Shown here: positions 44,339-52,722 of the stretch, piece after piece
Position numbering within the stretch: position 1 is the first letter of the stretch
How the letters are laid out: each line of letters begins with the position of its first letter
Notes under the pieces: generated by a model
Databases searched by the model: none
What the model saw: only the letters and a program-made list of their open reading frames with translations
Told to the model about the DNA's origin: nothing
Position numbers and translations under genes: made by a program
Origin: Aquabacterium sp.
GTDB lineage: Bacteria; Pseudomonadota; Gammaproteobacteria; Burkholderiales; Burkholderiaceae_C
Reading direction: 5' to 3'
NCBI RefSeq assembly: GCF_016234775.1
Contig: NZ_JACRAH010000003.1
Coordinates: 62,001 to 126,000, forward strand
DNA: 64,000 bases

Positions 44339-45835
44339 ATGTCCGAACACTTAGACGTCTTGATCGTGGGCGCCGGCCTGTCTGGCATCGGCGCTGCCTG
44401 GCACCTGCGCAAAGCGTGTCCGGACAAGAGCTTCGCCATCCTGGAAGGGCGCGACACGATCGGCGGCACCTGGGACCTGTTCCGCTACCCCGGCATCCGC
44501 TCCGACTCGGACATGTACACCCTGGGCTACAACTTCAAGCCCTGGACCGAGCCCAAGGTCATCGCAGACGGCGACCGCATCCGCAACTACATCCAGGAAG
44601 TCGCCCGTGATGGTGGCATCCAGAAGCACATCCGCTTCGGCCACAATGTTTCCGCTGCATCGTGGGACAGTGAAACCGCCACCTGGACGCTGACTGTGCG
44701 CAAGAAGAACGGCGAGACCGCTCAGCTCACCTGCAACTGGCTGATGATGTGCTCGGGCTACTACAACTACGAAGAAGGCTTCACGCCCGAGTTCAAAGGC
44801 CGCGACGACTACAAGGGCCAGGTCATTCATCCCCAGTTCTGGCCTGAGAACCTCGACTACAGCGGCAAGCGCGTGACCGTGATCGGCTCGGGCGCCACCG
44901 CCATCACCCTGATCCCGTCGATGACGGACAAGGCCCAGCACGTGACCATGCTGCAGCGCACGCCCAGCTATGTGATCTCGGTGCCGCAGTTCGACCCGAT
45001 GGTGCGCTTCCTGTTGAAGTTCCTGCCGGACATGACGGTCTACAACATCAGCCGAGCCCGCAACAACTTCATCACGCAGCTGATCTTCAAGCTGTCGCGC
45101 AAGTACCCCAATGCCGTGCGCAAGTTCCTGCTCAAGCAGGTGAAGATGCAGGTGGGGCCGAACTTCGACATGAAGCACTTCACGCCGCCCTACAACCCCT
45201 GGGACCAGCGTCTGTGCGCCGTGCCCAATGGCGATCTGTTCAAGGTACTCAAGAAGGGCAAGGCCTCGGTGGTCACCGACCAGATCGATCGGTTCGTGGA
45301 CAAGGGCATCCTGCTGAAGTCCGGCCAGGTGCTGGAGTCCGACATCATCGTCACCGCCACCGGCCTGAACCTGCGCCTGTTCGGCGGCATGGCCATCTCG
45401 GTGGACGGCGCGCCTGTGGACATGAGCAAGCACATCTCCTACAAGGGCCTGATGTTCAGCGACCTGCCCAACTTCTCGAACACGCTGGGCTACACCAATG
45501 CCTCGTGGACGCTGAAGGCCGACCTGATTGCCGAATACGTGTGCCGCCTGATCAAGCACATGGACAAGACCGGCAACCGCATCGCCGTGGCGCGCCGCGA
45601 CCCCAATGTGAAGCCCACGCAACTGCTGGACATGACATCGGGCTATGTGGCCCGCGCTGAAGCCCACCTGCCCAAGGGCGCCGACCGCGCCCCATGGAAG
45701 CTCTATCAGAACTACGCCATGGACAAGGAACAGCTGCACAACGGCAAACTGGAAGATGGCGTGATGACCTTCTCCAAGCCCCAAAAGGTGGCGCGGCCTG
45801 CGCAGGTGGAGCCGCAAAAGCGCTACGCCAGCTGA
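44339..45835 (+). CDS. flavin-containing (Baeyer-Villiger-type) monooxygenase
   Basis: 498-residue FAD/NADPH-dependent monooxygenase. FAD-binding VGAGLSGIG at residues 9-17, the Baeyer-Villiger fingerprint YKGQVIHPQFW (consensus F-x-G-x3-H-x3-W, here with Tyr first), the NADP-binding GSGATA, and a VTATGLN near residue 340 are visible. Overall it resembles EthA-like enzymes, which oxidise ketones or thioamides with NADPH and O2. AGGAGA lies eight bases before the ATG. The transcript has its own promoter/operator region and terminator, so it is a single-gene unit. Natural substrate unknown. Confidence 0.88.
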   Translation: MSEHLDVLIVGAGLSGIGAAWHLRKACPDKSFAILEGRDTIGGTWDLFRYPGIRSDSDMYTLGYNFKPWTEPKVIADGDRIRNYIQEVARDGGIQKHIRFGHNVSAASWDSETATWTLTVRKKNGETAQLTCNWLMMCSGYYNYEEGFTPEFKGRDDYKGQVIHPQFWPENLDYSGKRVTVIGSGATAITLIPSMTDKAQHVTMLQRTPSYVISVPQFDPMVRFLLKFLPDMTVYNISRARNNFITQLIFKLSRKYPNAVRKFLLKQVKMQVGPNFDMKHFTPPYNPWDQRLCAVPNGDLFKVLKKGKASVVTDQIDRFVDKGILLKSGQVLESDIIVTATGLNLRLFGGMAISVDGAPVDMSKHISYKGLMFSDLPNFSNTLGYTNASWTLKADLIAEYVCRLIKHMDKTGNRIAVARRDPNVKPTQLLDMTSGYVARAEAHLPKGADRAPWKLYQNYAMDKEQLHNGKLEDGVMTFSKPQKVARPAQVEPQKRYAS

Positions 45836-45860
45836 TTCAGACTTCACCGTCCACAACAAG

Positions 45861-45885
45861 ACGCCCCTCGCAAAGGGGCGTTTTT
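45861..45885 (+). terminator. rho-independent terminator
   Basis: ACGCCCCT/AGGGGCGT stem with a five-base loop followed by TTTTT, 25 bases after the monooxygenase stop and just before the convergent gene end at 45906. Confidence 0.9.
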
Positions 45886-45905
45886 CTTGGGCGCTTCACA
45901 CGCGA

Positions 45906-46490
45906 TCAGAACGCATCAAACTTGGTCAGGTGGATCTTCTGAGCCGCGTCGATGCGCTGCATGTAGAACTGCCAGGCGCCGCCCTGGCGATGTCCCACCA
46001 CCACGGCGCATTCGCCGCCCGTCGCGTCGTACTGTTCGCCTGGTGACACCCTGATCAGCAAGCCGCCACGCTGCGCATTGGCCAGGCAGGCGCCGTAATC
46101 CACCGAGCCGTCCAGACTGTTGTTGTGCTCGACGGTGGGCCGATCCGGTGAGCCATAGATCAGGAACTGGCAGCCTGTGAGCAGGTCGGTAAAGAACCAG
46201 TCGACATCCGAAGGCAGGGTCTGCCGATTGACATCATTGGGTTTGGCCGAAAGGAAGAAGCAATCGAGCTGGTGACTGAGCTTGCCCCAGCGCGAACGCA
46301 CCTGCAGATACACCGCGGGGTGGGGCTCGTTCGGTGCGGGCACCAGGTCCACCGCATAGTCGCCACTCGACAGGGCATTCGTGTTGTCCTGCTGCTTCTT
46401 GTAGAAGTAGTGGCTTTGCGTCTTGATGGCGTAGCGACGCAGGAAATCGTCGGTGTTGTTGATCAGCTTCTTGTTCAAACCGCCAGACAT
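45906..46490 (-). CDS. hypothetical protein (194 aa) downstream of hisC
   Basis: 194-residue soluble protein of unknown family. The start at 46490 has GGAG and gives MSGGLNKKLINNTDDFLRRY. It contains beta-rich segments (AVYLQVRSRWGKLSHQLDCFF, GGLLIRVSPGEQYD) and ends QRIDAAQKIHLTKFDAF. No catalytic motif is recognised. It follows hisC by 70 bases on the same strand and could be co-transcribed, though a functional link is unproven. Confidence 0.65.
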   Translation of the reverse strand: MSGGLNKKLINNTDDFLRRYAIKTQSHYFYKKQQDNTNALSSGDYAVDLVPAPNEPHPAVYLQVRSRWGKLSHQLDCFFLSAKPNDVNRQTLPSDVDWFFTDLLTGCQFLIYGSPDRPTVEHNNSLDGSVDYGACLANAQRGGLLIRVSPGEQYDATGGECAVVVGHRQGGAWQFYMQRIDAAQKIHLTKFDAF

Positions 46491-46560
46491 ATCGGGCTCC
46501 ACAGTGGATGACGTGAGCCGCACTGTAGCGACAGCCAACCGCCATGCCACCCGACAAAAG

Positions 46561-47622
46561 TCACGCCACAGCCAGCGCGGCCAGCAATCGCGCACATTGC
46601 GTGTCCGTGCCCACCGTGATGCGCAGGAACTGCTCGATGCGAGGCAGCTTGAACTGCCGAACCAGAATGGCCTGGTCCTTCAAGGCTTGGGCCTGTTGGG
46701 CCGCGTCGCGATCAGGATGCCGCGCAAAGACAAAATTGGCCGCGCTCGGCAGCACCTCGAAGCCCAGCGCACGCAGCCCCTCGGTCAGGCGCACCCGGCT
46801 TTGCACCACGCGCGAGCACGTCGCCCTGAAGTACGCATCCGCTTCAAAAGAGGCCTGCGCACCAGCCTGCGCCAGGCGATCCAATGGGTAGGAATTAAAG
46901 CAGCCCTTGATGCGCTCCAGGCCTTCGATCAACTCACCCGAACCCATGGCGTAGCCCACACGCAAACCCGCCAGGCCACGCGACTTGGACAGCGTCTGCA
47001 CCACCAGCAGATTGGGATGGTGCGCCAGCAGGCTCACGGCACTCTCGCCGCCAAAGTCCACATAGGCCTCGTCGATCAGCACGACGCGATCGGGCCACAA
47101 GTTCAGCAGACGCTCGATCTGTTCAAGCGGCAAGGCCATGCCGGTCGGCGCATTGGGATTGGCGATCACCACGCCGCCCACATCACCGCCAGGGCGGGCA
47201 TAGGCCTGCACATCGATGCTGAAATCCGCGTTCACCGGCACGACCTCGACAGCAATGCCGTAGAGCTGGGCATACACCGGATAGAAGCTGTAGCTCACAT
47301 CGGGCATCAGCAGCGGCAAGCCCTGGCGAAAGTAGGCCGCAAAAGCATGAGCCAGCACCTCGTCCGAACCATTGCCCACGAAGACCTGCTCGGCTTGCAC
47401 ACCATGGTGCGCCGCGATGGTGTCGCGCAGCGCCACCGCACCGGGATCCGGGTACCGGCACAAGCTGTCGGCATTGGCCTGGGCGATGGCGGCCAGCACC
47501 TCGGGTGCCGGGCCATAGGGGTTCTCGTTGGTGTTGAGCTTGATGAGCTCGGGCAGATCGAGCTGCTCGCCCGCCACATAAGGCTTCAACTGTGGGACCA
47601 GGGGGCTCCAGAATCGACTCAT
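46561..47622 (-). CDS. hisC: histidinol-phosphate aminotransferase
   Basis: 353-residue class I/II PLP-dependent aminotransferase that converts imidazole-acetol phosphate and glutamate to histidinol phosphate. It has [18 protein letters not shown] (155-161), the PLP-contacting Asp in LIDEAYVDF and Lys213 in [16 protein letters not shown]. In betaproteobacteria hisC is usually inside the large his operon; here it stands alone, preceded by a histidine-rich leader peptide and an attenuator terminator (47639-47663). This strongly supports a true histidine-biosynthetic function rather than an aromatic aminotransferase role. Confidence 0.93.
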   Translation of the reverse strand: MSRFWSPLVPQLKPYVAGEQLDLPELIKLNTNENPYGPAPEVLAAIAQANADSLCRYPDPGAVALRDTIAAHHGVQAEQVFVGNGSDEVLAHAFAAYFRQGLPLLMPDVSYSFYPVYAQLYGIAVEVVPVNADFSIDVQAYARPGGDVGGVVIANPNAPTGMALPLEQIERLLNLWPDRVVLIDEAYVDFGGESAVSLLAHHPNLLVVQTLSKSRGLAGLRVGYAMGSGELIEGLERIKGCFNSYPLDRLAQAGAQASFEADAYFRATCSRVVQSRVRLTEGLRALGFEVLPSAANFVFARHPDRDAAQQAQALKDQAILVRQFKLPRIEQFLRITVGTDTQCARLLAALAVA

Positions 47623-47638
47623 GAAAAGGCCTCGCCAA

Positions 47639-47663
47639 TGAAAAAGGCGCCTTGCGGCGCCTT
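47639..47663 (-). terminator. his attenuator terminator upstream of hisC
   Basis: AAGGCGCC (47644-47651) and GGCGCCTT (47656-47663) form a perfect eight-base stem with a TTGC (GCAA on the minus strand) loop, followed on the minus strand by TTTTT. It lies between the histidine leader peptide stop (47701) and the hisC start (47622). In his attenuation this hairpin ends transcription when histidyl-tRNA is plentiful and is prevented when the ribosome stalls on the His codons. Confidence 0.82.
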
Positions 47664-47700
47664 CGGGTGTTGTCTGAGCTTGACTTGCTGCTTGATGTTC

Positions 47701-47802
47701 TCAAGGTCGTTGCAAGAAGAGCGTGCAGGCATGACCACGGCGCCATGGCAAAGCATGGTGATGGTGGTGATGCGACAAAGCGATCAAGGCCTGCACGTTC
47801 AT
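47701..47802 (-). CDS. hisL: his operon leader peptide with six consecutive histidines
   Basis: A 33-codon minus-strand frame starting at ATG 47802 encodes MNVQALIALSHHHHHHALP, then W, RRGHACTLFLQRP and TGA. The run of six His codons (CAT/CAC mixed) and one more His, placed about 40 bases before a terminator hairpin and 79 bases before hisC, is the classic layout of a histidine attenuator (compare E. coli hisL with seven His). The reading frame is too short for standard gene calling. A ribosome stalled at the His codons would favour an anti-terminator pairing and hisC transcription. The ribosome-binding site is weak (TGAGCCC). Confidence 0.85.
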   Translation of the reverse strand: MNVQALIALSHHHHHHALPWRRGHACTLFLQRP

Positions 47803-47828
47803 GGGCTCAGTATGGCACGGGTGGCAGC

Positions 47829-48149
47829 TCAGTAAGAGCTGCGGCCACCACGGTAGCCGCCGCCACCGTTGCCGCCACCGAAGCCGCCCGAAGGACGATC
47901 TTCCTTAGGACGGGCCAGGTTCACGACCAGGGCGCGACCGTCAACGGTCTTGCCATGCAGGCCGCGGATGGCGGCTTGGGCTTCTTCAGCCGAACCCATT
48001 TCGACGAAGCCGAAGCCCTTCGAACGACCGGTGTCACGGTCCATCATGACCTTGGCGGACATGACGCTGCCGTAGGCAGACATTTCTTGTTGCAGGCTGT
48101 CGTCGCGGACAGAGTAGGCCAGGTTGCCGACGTAGAGTTTGTTTTCCAT
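47829..48149 (-). CDS. RRM-domain glycine-rich RNA-binding protein
   Basis: 106-residue protein with one RNA recognition motif: RNP2 KLYVGNLAY at the start and RNP1 SKGFGFVEM at about residues 44-52, followed by a Gly/Arg/Tyr-rich tail (SGGFGGGNGGGGYRGG). Such proteins in beta- and cyanobacteria are cold- or stress-induced RNA chaperones. It lies 48 bases downstream of an IF-1 gene on the same strand. The start at 48149 is the usual family N-terminus MENKLYVGNL. The hisC leader begins just 26 bases after its stop. Confidence 0.92.
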   Translation of the reverse strand: MENKLYVGNLAYSVRDDSLQQEMSAYGSVMSAKVMMDRDTGRSKGFGFVEMGSAEEAQAAIRGLHGKTVDGRALVVNLARPKEDRPSGGFGGGNGGGGYRGGRSSY

Positions 48150-48197
48150 GATGGAATCTTTCAAGAGAGAAATGAGTGAGAGAAAAACCTGTGCGGA

Positions 48198-48464
48198 TCA
48201 GCGGTAAGGCCGTCGCGCAGGAATGGGCCCGCCACCCGTGCGGGGCTCCAAATGACGGAAAGTGATACGACCCTTGGACAGGTCGTAGGGAGAGAGTTCG
48301 AGCGAAACCTTGTCACCCGCCAGGATGCGGATGCGGTTCTTGCGCATCTTGCCGCCCGAGTAGGCGATGAGCTGGTGACCGTTTTCAAGCGTCACACGGA
48401 AACGGGCATCAGGCAGGACTTCGTCAACCTGGCCGCGCATTTCAATCAGATCTTCTTTGGACAC
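48198..48464 (-). CDS. infA: translation initiation factor IF-1
   Basis: 88-residue IF-1, slightly longer than the usual 72, with an S1/OB fold: [41 protein letters not shown], and [15 protein letters not shown]. The start is GTG at 48464, supported by AAGGA six to seven bases upstream. The extra residues are a C-terminal tail ([14 protein letters not shown]). Because a housekeeping infA usually sits near ribosomal protein genes in this group, this copy next to an RRM cold-shock-like protein is probably a second, stress-related infA. Confidence 0.9.
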   Translation of the reverse strand: MSKEDLIEMRGQVDEVLPDARFRVTLENGHQLIAYSGGKMRKNRIRILAGDKVSLELSPYDLSKGRITFRHLEPRTGGGPIPARRPYR

Positions 48465-48478
48465 GTATTTCCTTGTGT

Positions 48479-48700
48479 TCAGGCGGGGATGAGGCTGCGG
48501 CCTTGGGACAGGGCGTAGCGGGTGGCTTCTTCGCAAGTGGCGAAGGACGGCACGAACCGGAAGATCCGGTCATGGGTGCCACAGCCACGGCCACTGCGCA
48601 CCGAAACGGACGCAGCGTACCGACCGGAGTCGGTGAGTTTGACGAGCGGCGACAAGAGGTACTTGCCGATGGAGAGTGCGTTAGCTTGAGAAATGTTCAC
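48479..48700 (-). CDS. small conserved hypothetical protein (73 aa) upstream of infA
   Basis: 73-residue protein with GTG start at 48700: [20 protein letters not shown], then [21 protein letters not shown] and [19 protein letters not shown]. Short proteins of this type recur in Burkholderiales near cold-shock and translation genes; function unknown. Its stop is 14 bases before the IF-1 start, so the three genes (this, infA, RRM) look like one transcript. The 48701-48988 region upstream contains no gene that I can see. Confidence 0.7.
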   Translation of the reverse strand: MNISQANALSIGKYLLSPLVKLTDSGRYAASVSVRSGRGCGTHDRIFRFVPSFATCEEATRYALSQGRSLIPA

Positions 48701-48988
48701 TTCGATGGCACGCGTCGCTCATGCGACCGTGCAAGGTCAATACAGACAAGCAACCGGCGTGGATTCAGCCCGTGAAGGCTCGACATCCCGATCGCCAGAT
48801 TGCAGAAAAAGGGGTGGGGGTTTGATCTGGTCTAAAAGAAGGTCAAGACCAGAGTGAAGCTCGCCGATTGAGTGCGCGACCGCGAAGACATCTCGGGTCG
48901 ACAGTCTGATCGAGCTATGAGGGCGCTGTGCGCGTCGAATCGTGGATCAGACGATGAAGGCTGCAAAGGTAAGCAGATCGCAGCTCTA

Positions 48989-49600
48989 TTAGCGCAATAT
49001 ATCAGGCCTTGGGCAATCGCGCTTGCATTTTTTTTCCACACTGAGCAATCGCACCAATCTGACGGGCAGGCGCGTGGTGCGTTTGAGGACATCACCTCTT
49101 GCCTCGCCGGTGTCCATGTCCACGGCCCATCCGTGGAGGAAGGCCATGCGGTTGGTGTTCTCGCTGGTGCGCCCCTGGCTCAGGTTGCCATAGTTGTACT
49201 GGTTGACCACGGGCGCCGAGCTGTCCACATTGGCCGAGCCCGCCCAGTACCAGCCTTCTGGCGCACGGGGAAAGCGTGAGCGGCCGCCATCACGCAAGGC
49301 CTGCATGTCCGACACCAACTGCCGCAAGGCGGTGACGCGCGGCACGCGCCAGTCCTCGCCATCGGCTTTGCGCCTGTCGGCCGCGAGGTTCATGGCTTCC
49401 TTGTGCGTAGCCAGCACCGCCTCGCCTTCACAGGTCTTGCCGTTCCAATACATGCCTTCGACGCAACGCGACCAGGCCATGCCGGCCTGCGCATCGATCA
49501 CGGTCTCACCATCGGTCGATACCGTCAGATGCGCAGCGGGTCCTTGCGCCACGGCGCTCAGCGCAAGCAGTGACAAGACAAGGCTGGCCAGAATTTTCAT
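48989..49600 (-). CDS. secreted DUF1566 (Lcl) family protein
   Basis: 203 residues with a signal peptide (MKILASLVLSLLALSAVAQ). The mature part contains the DUF1566/Lcl_C pattern: LTVSTDGETVIDAQAGMAWSRC, ADGEDWRVPRVTALRQLV, then GWYWAGSANVD and a beta-rich end. Domains of this type occur in cell-surface and sensory proteins. The start codon ATG at 49600 overlaps the stop of the upstream hybrid kinase (ATGA), so it is translationally coupled and may be a periplasmic partner of that kinase. The C-terminus KKCKRDCPRPDILR is unusual. Confidence 0.75.
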   Translation of the reverse strand: MKILASLVLSLLALSAVAQGPAAHLTVSTDGETVIDAQAGMAWSRCVEGMYWNGKTCEGEAVLATHKEAMNLAADRRKADGEDWRVPRVTALRQLVSDMQALRDGGRSRFPRAPEGWYWAGSANVDSSAPVVNQYNYGNLSQGRTSENTNRMAFLHGWAVDMDTGEARGDVLKRTTRLPVRLVRLLSVEKKCKRDCPRPDILR

Positions 49601-51450
49601 GTTCGCACCGGCCGCAATGGCTGCCTGCGCAAACGCAAGTGCCGTTTGAGTGCGCGAGCCAGATCGATGGGCCTGAAAGGCTTGGCCAGGTGGTCGTTCA
49701 TACCCGCCTTGCGGCAACGCTCGCCATACACATCCTTGCCATTGGCCGTCAGCGCGATGATGCTCACGGGCGGTTTGCGCAACTGGCTTTCTTGCTCGCG
49801 GATAAGGCGCGTGGCCTCGAAGCCATCCATCTCGGGCATCTCGCAGTCCATCAGCACCAGATCCGCCTGTTTGCGTGCCAGCCAGTCCACCGCAGCCTGC
49901 CCACTGTCGATCACCGTCACGTCAACACCCAGGGTCTTCAACTCCGCCTCGGCGATCATGGCGTTGACGGGGTTGTCTTCCACCAGCAGGACATGGGGTG
50001 CAGCGTCCTTGAACAGATGCTGCGTCTCAACCAGTTCCTCGGCCTGCGCCGCTTCGGCACTCGCATCCTGAAGGCCGTGCGCTTCCTGGTGAACCGGCAA
50101 GGGCAGCGCAAAGCTGAACACGGAGCCTTTTCCCACCTCGCTGACGCAACGCAGCTCCCCGCCCATGGCCTGACACAGATCACGCGAAATGGTCAGGCCC
50201 AGGCCCGTGCCACCAAAGCGACGCTGGTAGGTGCCTTCAGCCTGATGAAACGCCTCGAACACACGGGCCACATCCGCAGGGGGAATGCCCACCCCGGAAT
50301 CCTGCACCTGCACATGCAACTGGCCGCTCAGGGCATCGTGCTGTGCGCTGATCTTCACGAAGCCTTGCTGCGTGAACTTGATGGCGTTGCCCAGCAGGTT
50401 GTGCAGGACCTGGCGCAAACGCACCGGGTCACCGAACACATCGAACTCATGGCCGATGTCCAGCGTGGCATACAGGCTCAGGCCGCGCTCCTGCGCATTG
50501 ACGCGCGAGGTCTCGACCATCTCCTGCAGCAGTGTGCGCAGATTGAAAGGCGAAGCATGAATAGGCAACTTGCCCGCCTCGATGCTGGAGAAATCCAGGA
50601 TGTCGTTGATGACGTTGACCAGGTGCTCGCCCGAGCCCTTGATGAGATCGAGCTGCCGCAGGCTTTGCATGTCACGCTCGCGGGCACGCAGTTGACGCGT
50701 CAGGCCCAGGATGCCGTGCAAGGGGGTGCGCATTTCGTGGCTCATGGTGGCCACAAAGCGGCTCTTGGCTTCACTCAGCGCCTTGGCTTGCTGAAGGGCT
50801 TCTTCGCGAATCTGGGCCACCTGCTCGCTTTGAAAGCGCAAAGCCAGCAACTCCTTGATGCGCCGATTCGATCTGCGCCCCTCAGACAGCAGAATCACCC
50901 AGGTCCCGAACAGCGCCACCGAGCAATACACGCCCAGATCATCATGGCGGGCCAGCGCGAAGAACAGATTGGGCACCATCATGGCGGACACGAACCCCGC
51001 CACGGAAGGCCAGTCCACATGCAGGATGAAGGTGCCCAGGGTTGCCACGCCGATGATCACGCTGATGGTGACCACGGCCACATCCAGTTGATCCAGCGGG
51101 GTCAGGCCCCAGCCCAGGAAGCTCCACGACAGGCCATCAAGCGCGGTCAGCAAACGGTAGATCGCCAGCGTCCGCCCGGGTCGCGTATTGCCTTTAAGCA
51201 AGAACCAGAACGAATAGGCATAACGCGCACTGCCCAACAGCATGCGCGCCGCCATCCAGTACTCCAGCCCGGGATGGTGCACCCGGCTTTGCAGCACCAG
51301 GGATGTGCCCAATGTGCAGATCATGCTGAAGAGCATGGCGTTGGGCAGCAACTCGTGCATGGCCTGCTCGCGCGCCTTGTCGATACGCGCGATCATTTCC
51401 GGCGAGGCCGGATTGCTGGCAGAGTTGAACGACGAGGACAGGACGGGCAT
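49597..51450 (-). CDS. membrane hybrid histidine kinase-response regulator
   Basis: 617 residues. The first 190 form a membrane sensor domain of about six segments, followed by a coiled coil (ELLALRFQSEQVAQIREEA), a HisKA domain with His in ATMSHEMRTPLHG near residue 240, a HATPase domain (N-box LLGNAIKFT, G1 DSGVGI, G2 GGTGLGL), and a C-terminal receiver with MDCEMPEMDG phosphoacceptor and KPFRPID. The type is the common ArcB/BarA-like hybrid kinase without HPt. AAGGAAAGG precedes the ATG. Downstream partner is the DUF1566 protein (ATGA overlap). An HPt protein such as the REC-HPt at 37344 could complete the relay, but this is only a guess. Confidence 0.9.
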   Translation of the reverse strand: MPVLSSSFNSASNPASPEMIARIDKAREQAMHELLPNAMLFSMICTLGTSLVLQSRVHHPGLEYWMAARMLLGSARYAYSFWFLLKGNTRPGRTLAIYRLLTALDGLSWSFLGWGLTPLDQLDVAVVTISVIIGVATLGTFILHVDWPSVAGFVSAMMVPNLFFALARHDDLGVYCSVALFGTWVILLSEGRRSNRRIKELLALRFQSEQVAQIREEALQQAKALSEAKSRFVATMSHEMRTPLHGILGLTRQLRARERDMQSLRQLDLIKGSGEHLVNVINDILDFSSIEAGKLPIHASPFNLRTLLQEMVETSRVNAQERGLSLYATLDIGHEFDVFGDPVRLRQVLHNLLGNAIKFTQQGFVKISAQHDALSGQLHVQVQDSGVGIPPADVARVFEAFHQAEGTYQRRFGGTGLGLTISRDLCQAMGGELRCVSEVGKGSVFSFALPLPVHQEAHGLQDASAEAAQAEELVETQHLFKDAAPHVLLVEDNPVNAMIAEAELKTLGVDVTVIDSGQAAVDWLARKQADLVLMDCEMPEMDGFEATRLIREQESQLRKPPVSIIALTANGKDVYGERCRKAGMNDHLAKPFRPIDLARALKRHLRLRRQPLRPVRT

Positions 51451-51699
51451 ATCCTTTCCTTCATCGGCACCCCATCCTCATCCCGAACGGGGGATTACAC
51501 GCCAGCGTGCATTGCTGACGTGAAGTACTGCACAAGGTGCGCCAGCGCAAGACGGCATTGCGCCAGACGAAACACCGCGTCCGATCGCCCGATGCCTGCA
51601 CGCCCGTTCAAAGTCGCGGAAGGCCCATCGGCACGACGGCCACACGCTTCGCCTTGTCCGATAATCCGCGCACCACAACATGAAATCGGAAGGTGCATC

Positions 51700-52212
51700 A
51701 TGACGGCAGAAGAACTCAACGACGTGGTCATGACGGTCTTTGGCCCCCGAGGCGACAAGGCCTACACGTCCGCGCTGGGCACGCTGACCAAGCACGGGGA
51801 AGTGCTGATTGGCGCCATCCAGGGCAGCCCGTTCAAACCGGCCGCAGTCATCGAGGGCTTCACGGACGTTCGCGATGGCCGCGCGGATGCCGACACCAAG
51901 ACCAAACTGAGCGAGCGCACCGGCTTTCATGCCGAGATGTTGATCCTGTCAGCGCTGATCAACTACCTGGAGATCAATCCCGCACAGCCTCTGCCCAATC
52001 TTCGCGCAGAACTGGCCAGTGGTGCGGGCAGCATCACGATCACGGCAGACGCCCCATGCTGCAAGCACTGCGGCAACATGTTGGATGCGTTGGGCATCAG
52101 CTACTTCGGAGCCAAAGCCGCAGCAGGACTCACGGGCTGGTGGAACCCGTTGACCGATGTTGTCACACCCAACGGCTCTGCAGAATTCCAGAAAGCCATC
52201 CCTGGCATGTGA
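51700..52212 (+). CDS. deaminase-fold (cytidine deaminase-like) zinc protein
   Basis: 170-residue protein with the zinc/catalytic pattern of the cytidine deaminase superfamily: H77-A-E79 in TGFHAEMLIL and P119-C-C-K-H-C124 in ADAPCCKHCG, with the expected spacing of about 40 residues. C121 and C124 fit the CxxC pair. GGAAGG precedes the ATG. There is no signal peptide, secretion or Rhs/CDI module, so it is not an obvious polymorphic toxin. It is divergent from the hybrid kinase gene and convergent with a small conserved gene. The substrate (free nucleoside, guanine-like base or nucleic acid) cannot be predicted. Confidence 0.6.
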   Translation: MTAEELNDVVMTVFGPRGDKAYTSALGTLTKHGEVLIGAIQGSPFKPAAVIEGFTDVRDGRADADTKTKLSERTGFHAEMLILSALINYLEINPAQPLPNLRAELASGAGSITITADAPCCKHCGNMLDALGISYFGAKAAAGLTGWWNPLTDVVTPNGSAEFQKAIPGM

Positions 52213-52214
52213 CC

Positions 52215-52403
52215 TCAGTGCCGCATCGACTGCGGCACGTCGAAGTCCATCAGCACGCTGGCCATCTCCAGTGCCCGCCACAGATGCGCGGGCATCTGCA
52301 TGATCTTGTCAGGCGTCTTCGAGCGGCTGACCCAGGCGCCGATCTCGTGGTGTTGCTCAGGTGTCAGCAGGTTCAGAGAGAGCATCTCGTCCAGTAACTG
52401 CAT
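52215..52403 (-). CDS. small conserved hypothetical protein (62 aa)
   Basis: 62-residue protein, MQLLDEMLSLNLLTPEQHHE, then WVSRSKTPDKIMQMPAHLWRALEMASVLMD. Helical, soluble, unknown function; similar short proteins occur in Burkholderiales. It converges with the deaminase-fold gene, two bases apart. Upstream lies the 52404-52722 gap, which holds promoters for this gene and for the cyclase gene but no further ORF or riboswitch I can recognise. Confidence 0.62.
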   Translation of the reverse strand: MQLLDEMLSLNLLTPEQHHEIGAWVSRSKTPDKIMQMPAHLWRALEMASVLMDFDVPQSMRH

Positions 52404-52722
52404 GGGGTCCCCCTTTCAACGGCAAGCAGCGGCGAACAAAAAACGTTCGGTGCACCAGATCACTATCGCATGGCGTGTTGCACCCTGTGTAGAGGAGTAC
52501 ACGCCCCACAGCGTATTAATTCAGGACTTGACCAGAAAAACACACCCCTATTCGGGGGAGCGTTGACCGGATACATCGGCTCGGTTAGCCTGACCGGATC
52601 AGAAAAATAACTATGGGGCCGATTCAGGCCAGACTCGGGAAGTACCACGCCATGGCCTACCGCACAGCCGATGCAGGTCTTCGCGGCCTCAGTTTTGACC
52701 GGTTTCGTGCCGATAACGGGCT

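Noticed and set aside
49570-51699. Long plus-strand frame upstream of the deaminase-fold gene
   Set aside because: It is the reverse complement of the hybrid kinase gene, with His/Gln-rich nonsense protein; only the last 170 codons are real.
51700-52403. Deaminase toxin with the small convergent gene as its immunity protein
   Set aside because: The two genes are convergent, the 62-aa protein has relatives outside such a context as far as I recall, and there is no toxin delivery domain.
52404-52722. GEMM (c-di-GMP) riboswitch in front of the tandem cyclase gene
   Set aside because: The CACGCACAG/GGCAAACC-type core and conserved tetraloop receptor were not found.
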